In this document: positions 1 through 10,080 of the stretch, piece by piece | How positions within the stretch are numbered: position 1 is the stretch's first letter | How the letters are laid out: each line of letters begins with the position of its first letter | NCBI RefSeq assembly: GCF_019059575.1 | Contig: NW_024882937.1 | Span: 62,001-126,000, forward strand | Direction of reading: 5' to 3' | Length of the DNA: 64,000 bases | Source of the DNA: Amphibalanus amphitrite | Taxonomy: Eukaryota > Arthropoda > Thecostraca > Balanomorpha > Balanidae | Made by a program: the position numbers and the translations under genes | Notes under the pieces: generated by a model | What the model was told of the DNA's origin: nothing | The model's database searches: none | The model's input: only the letters and a program-made list of their open reading frames with translations

Positions 1-1245
1 TGTCGGTATGGAATGGTTTTGTTTATGACCTGTTATGTCTCTTAAAATTTTATGATATTTGTGAGGGTCGTGTTTGTTCTGAAGTAGAAGTGATACTTTA
101 TTTTTTAAATGTTCGTCGTAAAGTTGTCTATTCAAATTTGTCACGAAGTTGCGTTGGGTTTTCCATTTTGCCCACGCTTGTTTGTCGGTTTTTCGTTTTC
201 GGGCAGCATTAAATAAACGTTCACGTTTCCTAATTTCCTTCAGAAGTTCTGGTGTCACCCAAGGTTTGTCATGTCTTCGTTTGCTTTGTTTTATCGGTAT
301 GCACTCTTTGGCTGCGTCAATTATACGGTTAGTAAAATCAGTCGCTGCGTCATCAGTGTCCTTGTTAAGAATTGTTGTCCAGTCTGTTTGTTGTAAAATG
401 TGTGTTAATTTATCGGCGTCTGTATTTGCATAGTCCCAGTACTCGGTTACATATTTGTCATCATTCCTTTCTCCCTGGATTGATAGCGTCACAAATACAG
501 GAAAGTGGTCAAGTGTTGAAAATGAAGAGAGAAGTCCGCTATCAATGATAAATTTAGTATTGGATGTAAAAAAGAGGTCTCGTAGGTTGTATGTGTCATT
601 TTCAATACGCGTAGGTTGGTCGATGAGTTGCGTTAGTCCAATGGTGTCAGTTGCGTCTCTTAATTTTCGGTCGAAAGCTGTCAGTCCACTATGTTGATAG
701 GTATCTGGAGGGAGGAATAGGTTGCCAACATTTAAGTCGCCTGTCAATAATACATTTGGGGAGTAGAGATGTGCACGAGTCACACTGTCGGTTAGTCTGT
801 CTATAAACTCTTCTTGTCGATGTGCTGGAATATTGGGTGGGAGATAGATTGAGCACAGTAAAAATGTAGAGTCTTTTGTTTTTATTTTTATCCAAATCCA
901 TTCTTCACCAGGCAATTCGAGTGAGGAAATTCTGGAAAATGTAAGTGAGCTGTGAATGTATACTGCCGTGCCTCCTCCGTGTCTGTCTCTGTGTCTTGTA
1001 ATGGGTGGATGAAAATTGTCAATAGTATAAAGGTTCGGGTTAATTGAGTCGTCCAATTTAGTTTCAGTGAGTGCGAGAATTGTGATTTTATTAACGTCGA
1101 CAAAATTTGTTAGCTCTTGGACCTTGCCAGTGGCCGTTATACTGTTTATATTTACATGGGCTATCGTAATATTATTCGATAATTTCTTGTTATTTATTGG
1201 CCCAGGGTTTGATTCAATTCCTCCGATAATCAAAAGAATACGCAT
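1..1245 (-). CDS. Non-LTR retrotransposon (LINE) ORF2, N-terminal part with AP-type endonuclease; runs off the left edge
   Basis: A frame of 415 codons is open from ATG 1245-1243 to the window edge with no stop or frameshift. The N-terminus reads MRILLIIGGIESNPGP, a hydrophobic run ending in a 2A-like motif. An endonuclease/exonuclease/phosphatase domain follows at about residues 30-255. Its usual catalytic positions are visible: HVNINS (32 and 34 are Asn), TETKLD (Glu61), SIYLPP (Tyr134), TGDLN (169-172), NLRDLFFTS, and STLDHFPV (Asp246, His247). After it comes the linker typical of this group (DKPWVTPELL, then a basic helix-rich stretch); the reverse transcriptase would lie beyond position 1. 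In this family the domain nicks target DNA to prime reverse transcription. The frame stays open upstream to 1674 (stop at 1677-1675) but has no Met there, so 1245 is the best start. The CR1/L2 assignment rests on the N-terminal motif plus domain order and is less certain than the LINE call. Confidence 0.9.
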   Translation of the reverse strand, partial: MRILLIIGGIESNPGPINNKKLSNNITIAHVNINSITATGKVQELTNFVDVNKITILALTETKLDDSINPNLYTIDNFHPPITRHRDRHGGGTAVYIHSSLTFSRISSLELPGEEWIWIKIKTKDSTFLLCSIYLPPNIPAHRQEEFIDRLTDSVTRAHLYSPNVLLTGDLNVGNLFLPPDTYQHSGLTAFDRKLRDATDTIGLTQLIDQPTRIENDTYNLRDLFFTSNTKFIIDSGLLSSFSTLDHFPVFVTLSIQGERNDDKYVTEYWDYANTDADKLTHILQQTDWTTILNKDTDDAATDFTNRIIDAAKECIPIKQSKRRHDKPWVTPELLKEIRKRERLFNAARKRKTDKQAWAKWKTQRNFVTNLNRQLYDEHLKNKVSLLLQNKHDPHKYHKILRDITGHKQNHSIPT

Positions 1246-2511
1246 GTCTGGAGGATAATTAAATAGTTTCAATGATGCATGATTTGACACAGAATCGGGA
1301 GAGAATTGGGTAAGGTTGAAGCGGGTTTTGGGAAGCGTTGGGGGAAAGGAGAGGAGGGGAGAGGCGGCCTGAGCGTGTGCTAGAGGGCGGCGGGGCGTCC
1401 ACCGCGGTCCGGACGAAAGAGAGGAGGAGCAAACGTGCAGAGATACACTATGCAATTGGGTCAGGGGATCAATGAAGCTGACGGAGAACAAAGTAGTATA
1501 ACAACGTTTCAGAGAAAGAAAGGAAAAATAGGACCGGGATGAGGGATGTTCCGCAGTCGGACGGTGGCCCGGCGCAGGGACAAAAGTCACAGGTGGGGCG
1601 GGCCGAGCGCCCGGGTCGTTGGGCGGGCGGCCAATCGCGAAGCTCGCAAGTAGTTGGAATAGATATATGATAAACTAGTATGCAGATGCAGCCAAATCAT
1701 AAATAAATATACGGGGAACAAAAATACAGCGGTCGAGGACTTAACGAACTCGTTATCAATCACGGACATCGAAATCATCAAACGGACACACTCGTTATCA
1801 ATCAATGACTAAACCAATCCATCGACCTGTCATCGAAACCAGACACCTCGACACAAAATAAGAGGGAAAAACACACTCTTCAACCTACCATCTGAGTTAA
1901 CTGAAATTAACTGGGTCAAACTGACCGAAAAACAGACACGAAGCGAGTTACTTGCCGCAGCACTCGGAATAACTTACTAACTACATACATATCATCCGGG
2001 TAAGTATATAGAAGCGCCCTGAGCGGGCGACCTGACGCTCAGTGAAAGCAGTGGACATCAACAGTCAAGTCCAAGTACCGCGGCACTACACAACATTCAT
2101 TGTTTACTTTTTCTTTACTTTGTCCGCTCGGGTTTTGCGGGTTTTTCCGACCCGCTTCCCGTGCTTACAGCAGTGGACAACAGCCCAGCAGTGTGACGGA
2201 AGAATCTCCAACGGAGCGCGTCGGTAGATAGCGCGGTGACAGGATGCTGAAGCGGCGGCGCTGTGGTGAACCGGACACCGGTGGGCGTGTGTCACCGGTA
2301 AAAACTGGCCAGAATCGGGGCGACGACAGACGGACGGCGGCCTCGCGGCCGACGGGGAGGCCGTCAGACAACACCAGCTGCCGCCAGCTGATGTAGATTG
2401 ATGAGATGGGGTCCCTAAGTGAATCCAAACGGCCCTGAGAGCCAGACCAGTAGGTGTTTGGGCTAATAAAACGATGACAACAATGTAGCCATCATAGCCA
2501 CTGCTACGCGC
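1246..2511. other. 5' flank of the LINE; no gene recognised
   Basis: This should contain the LINE 5' region, because the element reads leftward. It is GC-rich at 1320-1640 and 2200-2400. I found no ORF1 domain, target-site duplication or element end. A short open frame on the minus strand (2428-2165) is Arg/Pro/Ser-rich and resembles nothing I know. Confidence 0.4.
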
Positions 2512-2548
2512 ATGCAGATAGACACATTGAGCTTTTATCTATCTGCAT
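2512..2548. repeat. Short perfect inverted repeat (hairpin)
   Basis: Arms ATGCAGATAGA at 2512-2522 and its exact reverse complement at 2538-2548, separated by a 15-bp loop. It lies just upstream of a 17-bp tandem repeat. The function is unknown; a foldback remnant is possible. Confidence 0.6.
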
Positions 2549-2570
2549 CGTTCTGGACGTTGATTGGTAA

Positions 2571-2615
2571 TGCCGTTTATTGACACCTGCCGTTTACTGA
2601 CACCTGCCGTTTATC
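2571..2615. repeat. 17-bp tandem repeat, about 2.6 copies
   Basis: The unit TGCCGTTTAYTGACACC occurs at 2571-2587 and 2588-2604, with a partial third copy at 2605-2615. The two full copies differ at one base. It is a simple minisatellite. Confidence 0.8.
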
Positions 2616-4974
2616 ATCTCATTAATTTCGGTGCGCCATAATTGGTATGACATGCCCAATAACTTTAACTTTTTAGTTATAAAGAGCGAATAAAAAAGAA
2701 TGGCTGCAAGTACCTAAAACATCCCCCCAAAATGTTGCAAGGTACGTTGAGCCCACCAAACTCTAATTTTCCATGACAATTCTTGCAGTACATATTGCAC
2801 GTCTAGGCCATGTGGAGCCGGCGCAACTTGCGACTTTTTTCAACCGTCGCGCTACAAGCTGTGTTTAATGACAACTCGTTGCCATGTTTATATCGCTCCG
2901 ACAGATTGTTATGTCTGGAATGACTGCTGCTGCTGTGTTATGATTGCAATACCAAGCGACCATGCCTGTACCGTGACGCATGCACCGTTTGTGAAACAAC
3001 GCCACCCGGCCCGTGACGCCAGCGTCTGTTTGAATAAAAACACCGTAAAGCACGACGGGACGACCGGAGAACATGGGAAGGGAATGCCGGCTGCAAAAAC
3101 GATCGCATCGCTGGCATAAAAGGCCATTGTTTCGGACAAAATGGAGATCGAAGTCACGATGGCATTTCGTTTCAGCAGTGAACTGCGCTGGCTGGAAAAG
3201 TTAAAAATATAGTGCATGTGCATTTGGAGCTGGCTTCCTAATGTATTTTTTCATTATGTTTCTCCTCAAATAAAAAATTTCAATAACTACCAGAGTAAAA
3301 TTTCCAGCAGTTATAGGTAAAAAGGTCCCGTCGCCAACCGATGCGGGCCTAGACCGTGAATGCTTCAGCTCTTTTCTAAGCATGGAGTATGGTCAGCCAG
3401 CTTAAAAATAGAAACAAAATATATTTCCTTCGAATGACTCAAGCAATCGTTACCCTATCTAGCTCCCGTAAAATTGTAGCGCAAGAACCTGGTACAGCAG
3501 GCTGAACCAGCCGGCACTGACGGGTGGTTCCGTTTGTTTTTGGTACGACTACTGTCTGAAACGCCGAGAGAATAGCGATAAAAGATAACGGTAAGAGGAT
3601 GGCTCTCAGCTCTCTCATATATGTACACTGAGCGTTCAAAACTGTATTTGAAAAACAATCTCCTTTTGCAGCTGTTGCCGTTCTACTATAGCCTAAAATA
3701 ACCACAGTAAATGGCCCAAGACAAAAATTATTCCGGAACTGGATATGAAATACCGATTTATTGATAGTGAATAAATAGCCAGGTAAGTACTTAAATTCGC
3801 CAGTTTCCTTCAATGGCTCAGTCACGTTCCCATCAGCGCTCTGATGAGCATTGAGCAATGACCCCCCCCCCCCTAATTCAGAGGCCTCTTATCCGACAGA
3901 GGGCAATGTTTACCGAGCCACGTCACCTCGTGCTCAGAGCGGCCGTGCCCTGCTGTTATAGCCAGCCCCTGAGCCAGCTCTGCTGCATGCACAGTGAACA
4001 CCCTCGTCTCGCCCTCAAGCCCTGGTTAGGTCATCTCCCATGCAGATAATCGGGGGAATCATGTCGCTGGCCGAGTCAGAGCCAGAATTCGGTAAACACC
4101 TAAGTATGGTGCAAAAATCGCATGGGCAAGAGTCGAAAACAATAGATATTGAAATAGAGATACTGGTAGTGACATGATGGTTCACTCGGGACCAAACAAA
4201 GGCTTTCTACACTATAGTGTCACTTGGTAACTAAATAAAAACGGAAAACTGGTCTGTGTCTCAATCCCGCTGCCCGTATCGGTGTCGTGAGGCGTGAGTC
4301 GGTGAAAGTGAGGACCTCCGGCTTTGGAGATGCTCGGTCTCACGAGATACGGATCAGGGGACGGGCCGGGCACCTCACCGGATGTGGATTAGAGGTGGCC
4401 GTGACAGTACAGAGGGGCCAGGGGCGGATGGGCAGAGCGGCAGAGCTATACAGGTGCACGGCTCAACCGTCTGGCCAAAGTGGGCATATATAGCCAGCGA
4501 TAGGAGAGTCCAGCGGACATAGAAGGGGATTAAAGAAATACATGTCACAGCTCAGTGGACAGAGTCATCTTGGCAACAGTATCGCATAACAAAGGGCCCA
4601 AAAATAAGGAGCCTAAAGCCGTTTTAAAACGTATTTCTGGTTTACAACTTGTGCCCTTAAAGGTAGTGTGCCAGCTTTCCTGGACCGTATGGAGTTAATG
4701 GCCCAGATAAGGAGAACCGGATTTTTAGAACTTATCCATACCTTCAAAACTCATGGAAACGTCTTAAATTCTTCAAATTTTGAGTACCCCAGTGCGAAAT
4801 TCGCCCCGACGGGTTGTCGGTCGTACCCCAACCACATTTCACACCACTATGAACAATAAATGCACACACTGAAATCGCTATTACCGATATGCTCATCCAA
4901 TCAAATTTCGATAAACCCGTTCATCATCAGCTCCTGCGGTTTCGAACACGCCTGTTAGGTGGTGCGGTAGACCA
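2616..4974. other. No gene recognised
   Basis: I see a 12-C run at 3862-3873 and several short, unrelated open frames. None has a recognisable motif, a convincing start, or splice signals next to a conserved protein pattern. It is best read as intergenic or intronic DNA. Confidence 0.4.
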
Positions 4975-5190
4975 CGCCCAAAGCCAGGGCCCCGGTAACG
5001 TGAGGTAGCCGAGTCAGGGCAGCGTGCGCTGACCCAAGCCGGAGCCGCGCGTCCTCCCGGTGTCATGTGATAGCCCGGGGCTGCCCGCGGGGATGCGGTA
5101 GACCGCGCCCAAAGCCGCGGCCCCGGCTTGGGTCAGCGCACGCTGCCCCGACTCGGCTACCTCACGTTACCGGGGCCCTGGCTTTAGGCG
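4975..5190. repeat. Long foldback (inverted repeat, arms of about 72 bp)
   Basis: The left arm (about 4979-5049) and right arm (about 5116-5188) are reverse complements with roughly three mismatches; the loop is about 66 bp. A shorter direct repeat of the GCGGTAGACC type starts near 4963 and again near 5095, overlapping the arm edges. The region is very GC-rich. No terminal motif or target duplication identifies a known transposon family. It could be a foldback MITE or a local inverted duplication. Confidence 0.8.
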
Positions 5191-5838
5191 CGGCTTCTGC
5201 TCATACTTTGTGGTGCGGTGGTGGCGCGTCGGGCCGCGCTCTGACTTCGGCCAAGAAAAATGCGTCAGCTGATCATTGTCATTTCTGCCACTTTCATGTG
5301 GTGAGATGGGGTCATAACTTTAGAGACGGCTGTTTCATATCAATTATTTTACATAAAATAATATTTCAAACCATAAATTAATGTTCGACAGCCAAATTAA
5401 AGAAACAATACCAATACAGGCTTACAGTTTAAATTCGACATTGTGTTGTCTACGATTAGACAGCTGATAACTCATTCCGGTACGTCGCAACTCTATAATG
5501 ACCTTTGCTTATTGTCACATGTGCGCCGCATTCGTGATTGTTGCCGACGCCTGTTTGCAGGTCAGTCCACTACTGTTGTTATACATATCGAAAAACCGAT
5601 AAACTTTTAGGCGAAAAAAGCACTATTTTAGGCCCATTTTCGATTTTTTTGCGATATTACGTAAAAACAGAAGCTTCTTATCCTAGGAAAAATAAAATGG
5701 GAAATCATTCGAAGGTGGCACACTACCTTTAATCTCTCTCCACTCGGTCCCCACCCGTATACCCTGGTATATGGTAAGATCCCTTGCCCACCACATCCAC
5801 CCGGCCCATGTGGGGTGGCTGATCCCCGATGAGCCCAC
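5191..5838. other. No gene recognised; probable intron downstream of the EGF-like exon
   Basis: AT-richer sequence with no protein pattern that I recognise. The splice donor of the exon at 5839-6039 points into it on the minus strand, so at least its right part should be intron. Confidence 0.4.
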
Positions 5839-6039
5839 CTTTGACGCAGGCGTTGGACTCTGCCTGGAAGCTGAAGCCGGGCGGGCAGCTGCAGACCGGC
5901 CGGTGGTTGCGCGTGCGACACACACCGTTCTTCAGTGAGTTGTTGCACGGATCGAGAATGGTGCACGGGTCGAAACACACTCCGCCCAGACAGAACCGGT
6001 CACTGGCACACTCGCCGTCACTGCGACACGTCTTCTCGT
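5839..6039 (-). CDS. Internal exon of a Dumpy/EGF-like cysteine-rich extracellular protein
   Basis: The exon is 201 nt, exactly 67 codons. Upstream is a pyrimidine-rich acceptor ending TTCTCTGTTTCAG (AG at 6041-6040); downstream is the donor AAAG|GTGGGC (GT at 5838-5837). Both introns fall in phase 1, the usual arrangement for shuffled EGF-type modules. The peptide has regularly spaced cysteines: TC-x5-C-x5-C-x4-C-x3-C, then LDPC, NGVC and RNHRPVCSCPPGF, ending at NACVK. The pattern C-x-SD-x-EC...C...C-x-DPC followed by an NH-x-P-x-CSCPPG EGF-like half is the repeated module of arthropod Dumpy-like proteins, large apical extracellular matrix proteins, so an extracellular structural role is inferred. 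No flanking exon could be recognised in the window. A different EGF-repeat protein is possible. Confidence 0.75.
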
Positions 6040-6372
6040 CTGAAACAGAGAAAAACGGTCAACGGCCAGCCGCCAGCGGTCAGAACCGGAGCGCTAAGGC
6101 TGAGGTCAGGTCATCGGAAACACTGACAAAAACATGAACGCCATGATGATGCAGCGACACGTATGAATCTCGGTGCCTGTAGCGTTACATCTTGCAGAAA
6201 ACATAGGTGTATAACTGTAATAGATATATAGCATAGATGTATAACATTACCCAAGCAACAAGCACTTGCTAGAACATAACGTTATCCTGAATCCTGATTG
6301 CCGATAAATTGGTCCTCACACTAAGGCCTCTTCTCGACTTAAAACATTCGTTTCGCAGATTCCCATATCGCT

Positions 6373-6374
<2 letters not shown>
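6040..6374. other. Probable intron upstream of the EGF-like exon
   Basis: On the minus strand this sequence leads into the splice acceptor at 6041-6040. It contains nothing else I recognise. Confidence 0.45.
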
Positions 6375-6464
<90 letters not shown>

Positions 6465-6490
6465 CCCCATCTCTCTCTCTCTTTCTCTTC
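6375..6490. repeat. (TC)n microsatellite
   Basis: An essentially pure TC tract runs from 6375 to about 6460 (about 43 units), then continues imperfectly with CCCC and TTT interruptions to about 6490. Apparent Ser/Leu- or Arg/Glu-repeat open frames here are artefacts of the dinucleotide. Confidence 0.97.
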
Positions 6491-7199
6491 CTACTCGATT
6501 GCTTACATCACGGAGCTTACTTTCTTTGTTTCTCGGCACCCGTTTGCAAACCTCATCTAATGCTATCTGCAACTCAGATAGGCGAGAAACACGAGACTAA
6601 TAAGCTCCTGACCACACCACCGCAGACTGATTGCGCCCGGTTTCGAATCTCTCTCCTGTATCGTGTTCACTTTATCTCAGTGATGTGTCGATTGTATGCG
6701 GGTCACGGCAACCGTTTTTCACCGTTTTTTAATCGATTGCAAAAATGGACTTTGAAAGACTTCAGGGGTTTGCACACTTTTGCTATTCATCCCGATCTAC
6801 AAATGTTTCAAACTTAATATAAGCGCAACGCAAATTTATTCGATATCCATGGCATTCGAAATAATCGGAAGTGAGAAAGCGCAGCGAACTAACTGCCCAC
6901 TCTCGTATTGTCACACACGAAACGACTGCATGTATGACGTTGCAAGAAGTGAAGTGCAGCATAAGGTCATCAAAAATACACGCTGCCGGCTCATGGAGAA
7001 CAGTCCGGAACAGAAAATCAGTCGGGTCGTTACTCGTTACACACAGAGAGAATGTAGGAGCAATTCAGAGTTGACGTTTCTACCAGCCCTATAGGTAGAC
7101 TCCCGCAACCGGCAACCTCCCTCCCGGCCAAGGAGTGGTGGGAGGAGCAAATGCATTCGTTTGACACCGCACTTCTTTAGGGCTAATGTCGCTGGTCGT
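6491..7199. other. Unique sequence up to the satellite edge; no gene recognised
   Basis: No protein pattern or repeat that recurs elsewhere in the window. The array begins abruptly after TCGCTGGTCGT, which ends at 7199. Confidence 0.45.
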
Positions 7200-7249
7200 A
7201 CCAGCATCTGCGATGCTGGGCTCCGCATCGCGGGACCGCAGGTTGTTTG
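7200..7249. repeat. H: palindromic 5' terminus of a unit with subterminal inverted repeat
   Basis: This first copy abuts unique DNA and so marks the 5' end of the unit. It holds the stem CCAGCATC-TGC-GATGCTGG, an alternative overlapping stem GCGATGC...GCATCGC, and ACCGCAGGTTGTTTG at 7235-7249, which is complementary to the unit's 3' terminus. Further copies begin near 10179, 12951, 16027, 18859, 21704, 25982, 32752, 46691, 52827, 57102 and 61379. The copies at 23866, 28143, 54988 and 59263 lack the first 8 or so bases. Confidence 0.85.
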
Positions 7250-7464
7250 AGCAAGCACCTTTGAAAACGCAGCAAAAACGCCCGCCGCCAAACGAGAGGA
7301 TGAGCCTTGCACGTGCAGACCGGAGTCGGTGTGCTATCTTGAAGCGACCCCTACACGTGCGCACGTGCAGCTGCACCCCAACCGTGGCACATGAAAATAC
7401 ATAGGCCCGGGCAGCGCTTATCGAACAGCACTGCGGATCCGAAGGTTGGGACTTTAATTGTGAA

Positions 7465-8190
7465 AAACCGACCGACCGCCGCAAAACGCAAAACCACAAA
7501 ACGCGCAAAACGCACGCCCAACACGCCAACGCAAACTTCGCAAAAAAATCAAAGAAACAATCGTCCGCCCGCGGCAAAAAAAAAAACGCAAAAAACGCCG
7601 CAAAAATGCGCGTCCGCGCAAAACCGCAAAACGCACGCCCAAAACGCTAACGCAGACCTCGCAAAAAAACAATCGCCCGCCCGCCGAAAATCGCAGAAAA
7701 AAGCAAAAAAAAAAACGCCGCAAAAAAACGCCCGTCCGCCGCAAAACGCAAACATCGCCGCCGCCGCAAAAAAAACCGCGTCGCCCGCCGCCAACCGCGC
7801 AACGCCGCAAATAAACGGCCGCCCGCCGCAAACAGCAACACCGCAAATAACGGTCGGCCGCCGGCAACCGCAAAACGCCGCAAAAAACGGCCGGCCGCCG
7901 GCAACCGCAAATCGCCGCAAAAAACGGCCGGCCGCCGCCCGCCGCAAACCGCCGCAAGAAACGGCCGCCCGCAGCCAAACGCAAACACCGCAAAAACGCA
8001 AATACCGCCGCAAAAAAAAACGCCCGCATCGCACGCCCGCACGCCGCCAACCGCAAAACGCCGCAAAAAACGTCCGCCCGCCGCGAAACGAACACCACAA
8101 AAAACGCAAAATCGGCCGCCCGCCGACAAACGCAAACACCGAAAAAAACGCAAACACTGCCGCAAAAAACGCATGCCGTCCGTTAAACGT
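7465..8190. repeat. T-depleted, CpG-rich low-complexity segment
   Basis: The + strand is made of CGCAAAA, CGCCGCAAAAAACG and CGGCCGCC words with very few thymines. A roughly 35-40-bp tandem motif (CGGCCGGCCGCCGGCAACCG and neighbours) is clear at about 7850-7930. Because every stop codon and every reverse-complement stop needs a T or A in specific combinations with T, frames on both strands stay open for hundreds of bases. The 299-codon Lys/Arg/Pro/Ala-rich + frame (7391-8290) and the Cys/Phe/Arg-rich minus frames are therefore expected by composition and are not called as genes. Confidence 0.85.
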
Positions 8191-10080
8191 AAACACTGAC
8201 GCATTAAGACAAATATGGCGCCTTGCGGCAAGTAAGGTGCATTCATATCTGCCGTTTAAGCAGCCATCCCTCAATCAAAGCGCATCCTAATCGTCCCATG
8301 TTCGATAAAGTTAGGCACATTCTGTGATTTGCGGCAAAAATGGCGCTTTGAGACAAACGTGGCGCACTGCGACAAACGTGGCGCATTCGTTCCTGTCGCT
8401 TAACAATTTTATCCACCCACCAAAATCTAGCCCAATTGGACTTAAACTGACAAAGTTATGTTCATTTGAATATTTCACGATAAAATATCTCCGCAACGGA
8501 GGTGCCCAAATTTGCACGTGTGCCACGTGACCGCCGGTGGTGTAAGCAGGACTTGTCCCCTCACTGATTGCACCATTTCAGTGTTCCTGGCTTGTGCTGT
8601 TTCCGTGCTATAAGGCCACAAATCGGCAAACACACGATAATCTGGGAGGTACGCGACTCAAACACGTGGCCACGTGGCACGTGCCGGACCTCTGATAGCT
8701 TCACCGTTCACGCCACGTGATGACCCATCGACGTGGCCATCAGCATGTAAAAGATGACCCCGGCCGGTGTCACCGTCTCTGAACAGTGGACGGCTAAGCT
8801 CGAAAAACGGGAAAATTTAGGGAAATTTCACCTTTCGAATATATAACTTCCCCATAATTTTAAATTTTTCATTTTACAAAAAATCCGAGATAGCAGTTTT
8901 TTAGACCCCTTCATTCTGTGCCTAAACCCGTTTTCAGATCGACCCTATCATAAAAACTGACGGCCTGACGGCTATTTCCCCCACTCCTTGCATTTCACAA
9001 TGCTAGTATATTTAAGCACCAAAATTGACCCCGTGCCACGGCACGTGCAATAGCACGTGCGACACGTGACCACTAGTGCGACAAGCTGGACTCATCTGCT
9101 CACCGGCTGCACTGATTTGGTGTCGCTAGTTGAAGTCGTTTCCACGCCAGAGGACCCCGAGTAGGCCAATGTCGGATTTTCCCGGAGGTTACCCCATCAA
9201 ACACGTTTGCACGTGGCACGTGCTTTTCAATCGCCCCATATCTGACCCATACCATGTGGTAGCCGACACCCTGGGGCACAACATATTGGAACATTTTCAA
9301 AATCTAACGTGGAAATTTTTGACAAAATCGATTTGAAAATAATTTTTCGAAATCGCCATAGGCTCAACATGGGGTAACTGTTCGTGACGATTACCCGAAA
9401 TTTTGTCAATTATATTTTAAATAATTACCAACGTCAGTTGGGGTGCCAGCCCGAGATCCGACCCTAAAAATATCAGCAAATATAATTGACGAAATTTTTC
9501 GCAAATCGAATTTTTAATTTTACCCCATGTTAACCCTATGGGAAAATGCACGTGCCGATTACCCCAAAACAACGAATTCTGACATCTTAACGAAGGATAA
9601 CAACATGTTCTATGGTCGTTTCTCAACAGGTCCTGAAAGTTTAAACAAAATCGTATCATATAATTTTGTGCAATGAACGAAAGAAAATGTCTCTGCAAAA
9701 ACGTCCATTGACTTAGCATGGGGAGCAAAAAAACTTCAACTTCAAACTCGTGCAACTCAAGTTAACGAATTCTGACGGGTATACGGCGCACACGGACGTG
9801 TACCTGAACGTGTCGGTCATAAAATGGTGTGCAGCAAACCATACCTTGATCGGCGATTTTTTCCGCTATTCGCGATCGCGCAAAAAGTGTCCAAAACCCC
9901 ATTGACTTAACATGGGCGAAAATTGAAACGCACGTGCCACGTGCCACGAGGTTTTAAGCGAGTAGCGACCGGTGCCAACAGGTAGATCGCCTGCGGGAGC
10001 CCATACCCTGAAATTTTTACGAAAATCGAGCCACAAGTTTAGGCCCCTACCAAGTTGCCCCAATTCGCGGCCAGACATGC

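Noticed and set aside
3439-3858. 139-codon minus-strand frame with one hydrophobic stretch
   Set aside because: The open frame begins at a TTG beside a poly-C run. No domain, signal peptide or splice context; expected by chance in this length of DNA.
5067-5381. 104-codon + frame over the foldback
   Set aside because: It lies on the inverted repeat and reads Arg/Pro-rich sequence dictated by GC content.
6309-6572. Ser/Leu-repeat (+) and Arg/Glu-repeat (-) frames
   Set aside because: Direct translation of the (TC)n microsatellite.
7391-8290. 299-codon basic, Pro/Ala-rich + frame with recurring GRPP words, reminiscent of an AT-hook or histone-like protein
   Set aside because: The underlying DNA is T-depleted and low-complexity, so stops cannot occur on either strand; long minus frames overlap it in the same way, and later A units lack the region.
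9100-9336. Overlapping 66-68-codon frames on both strands in every A unit
   Set aside because: Both strands are open over the same bases, with no motif. Conservation equals that of the surrounding noncoding sequence.
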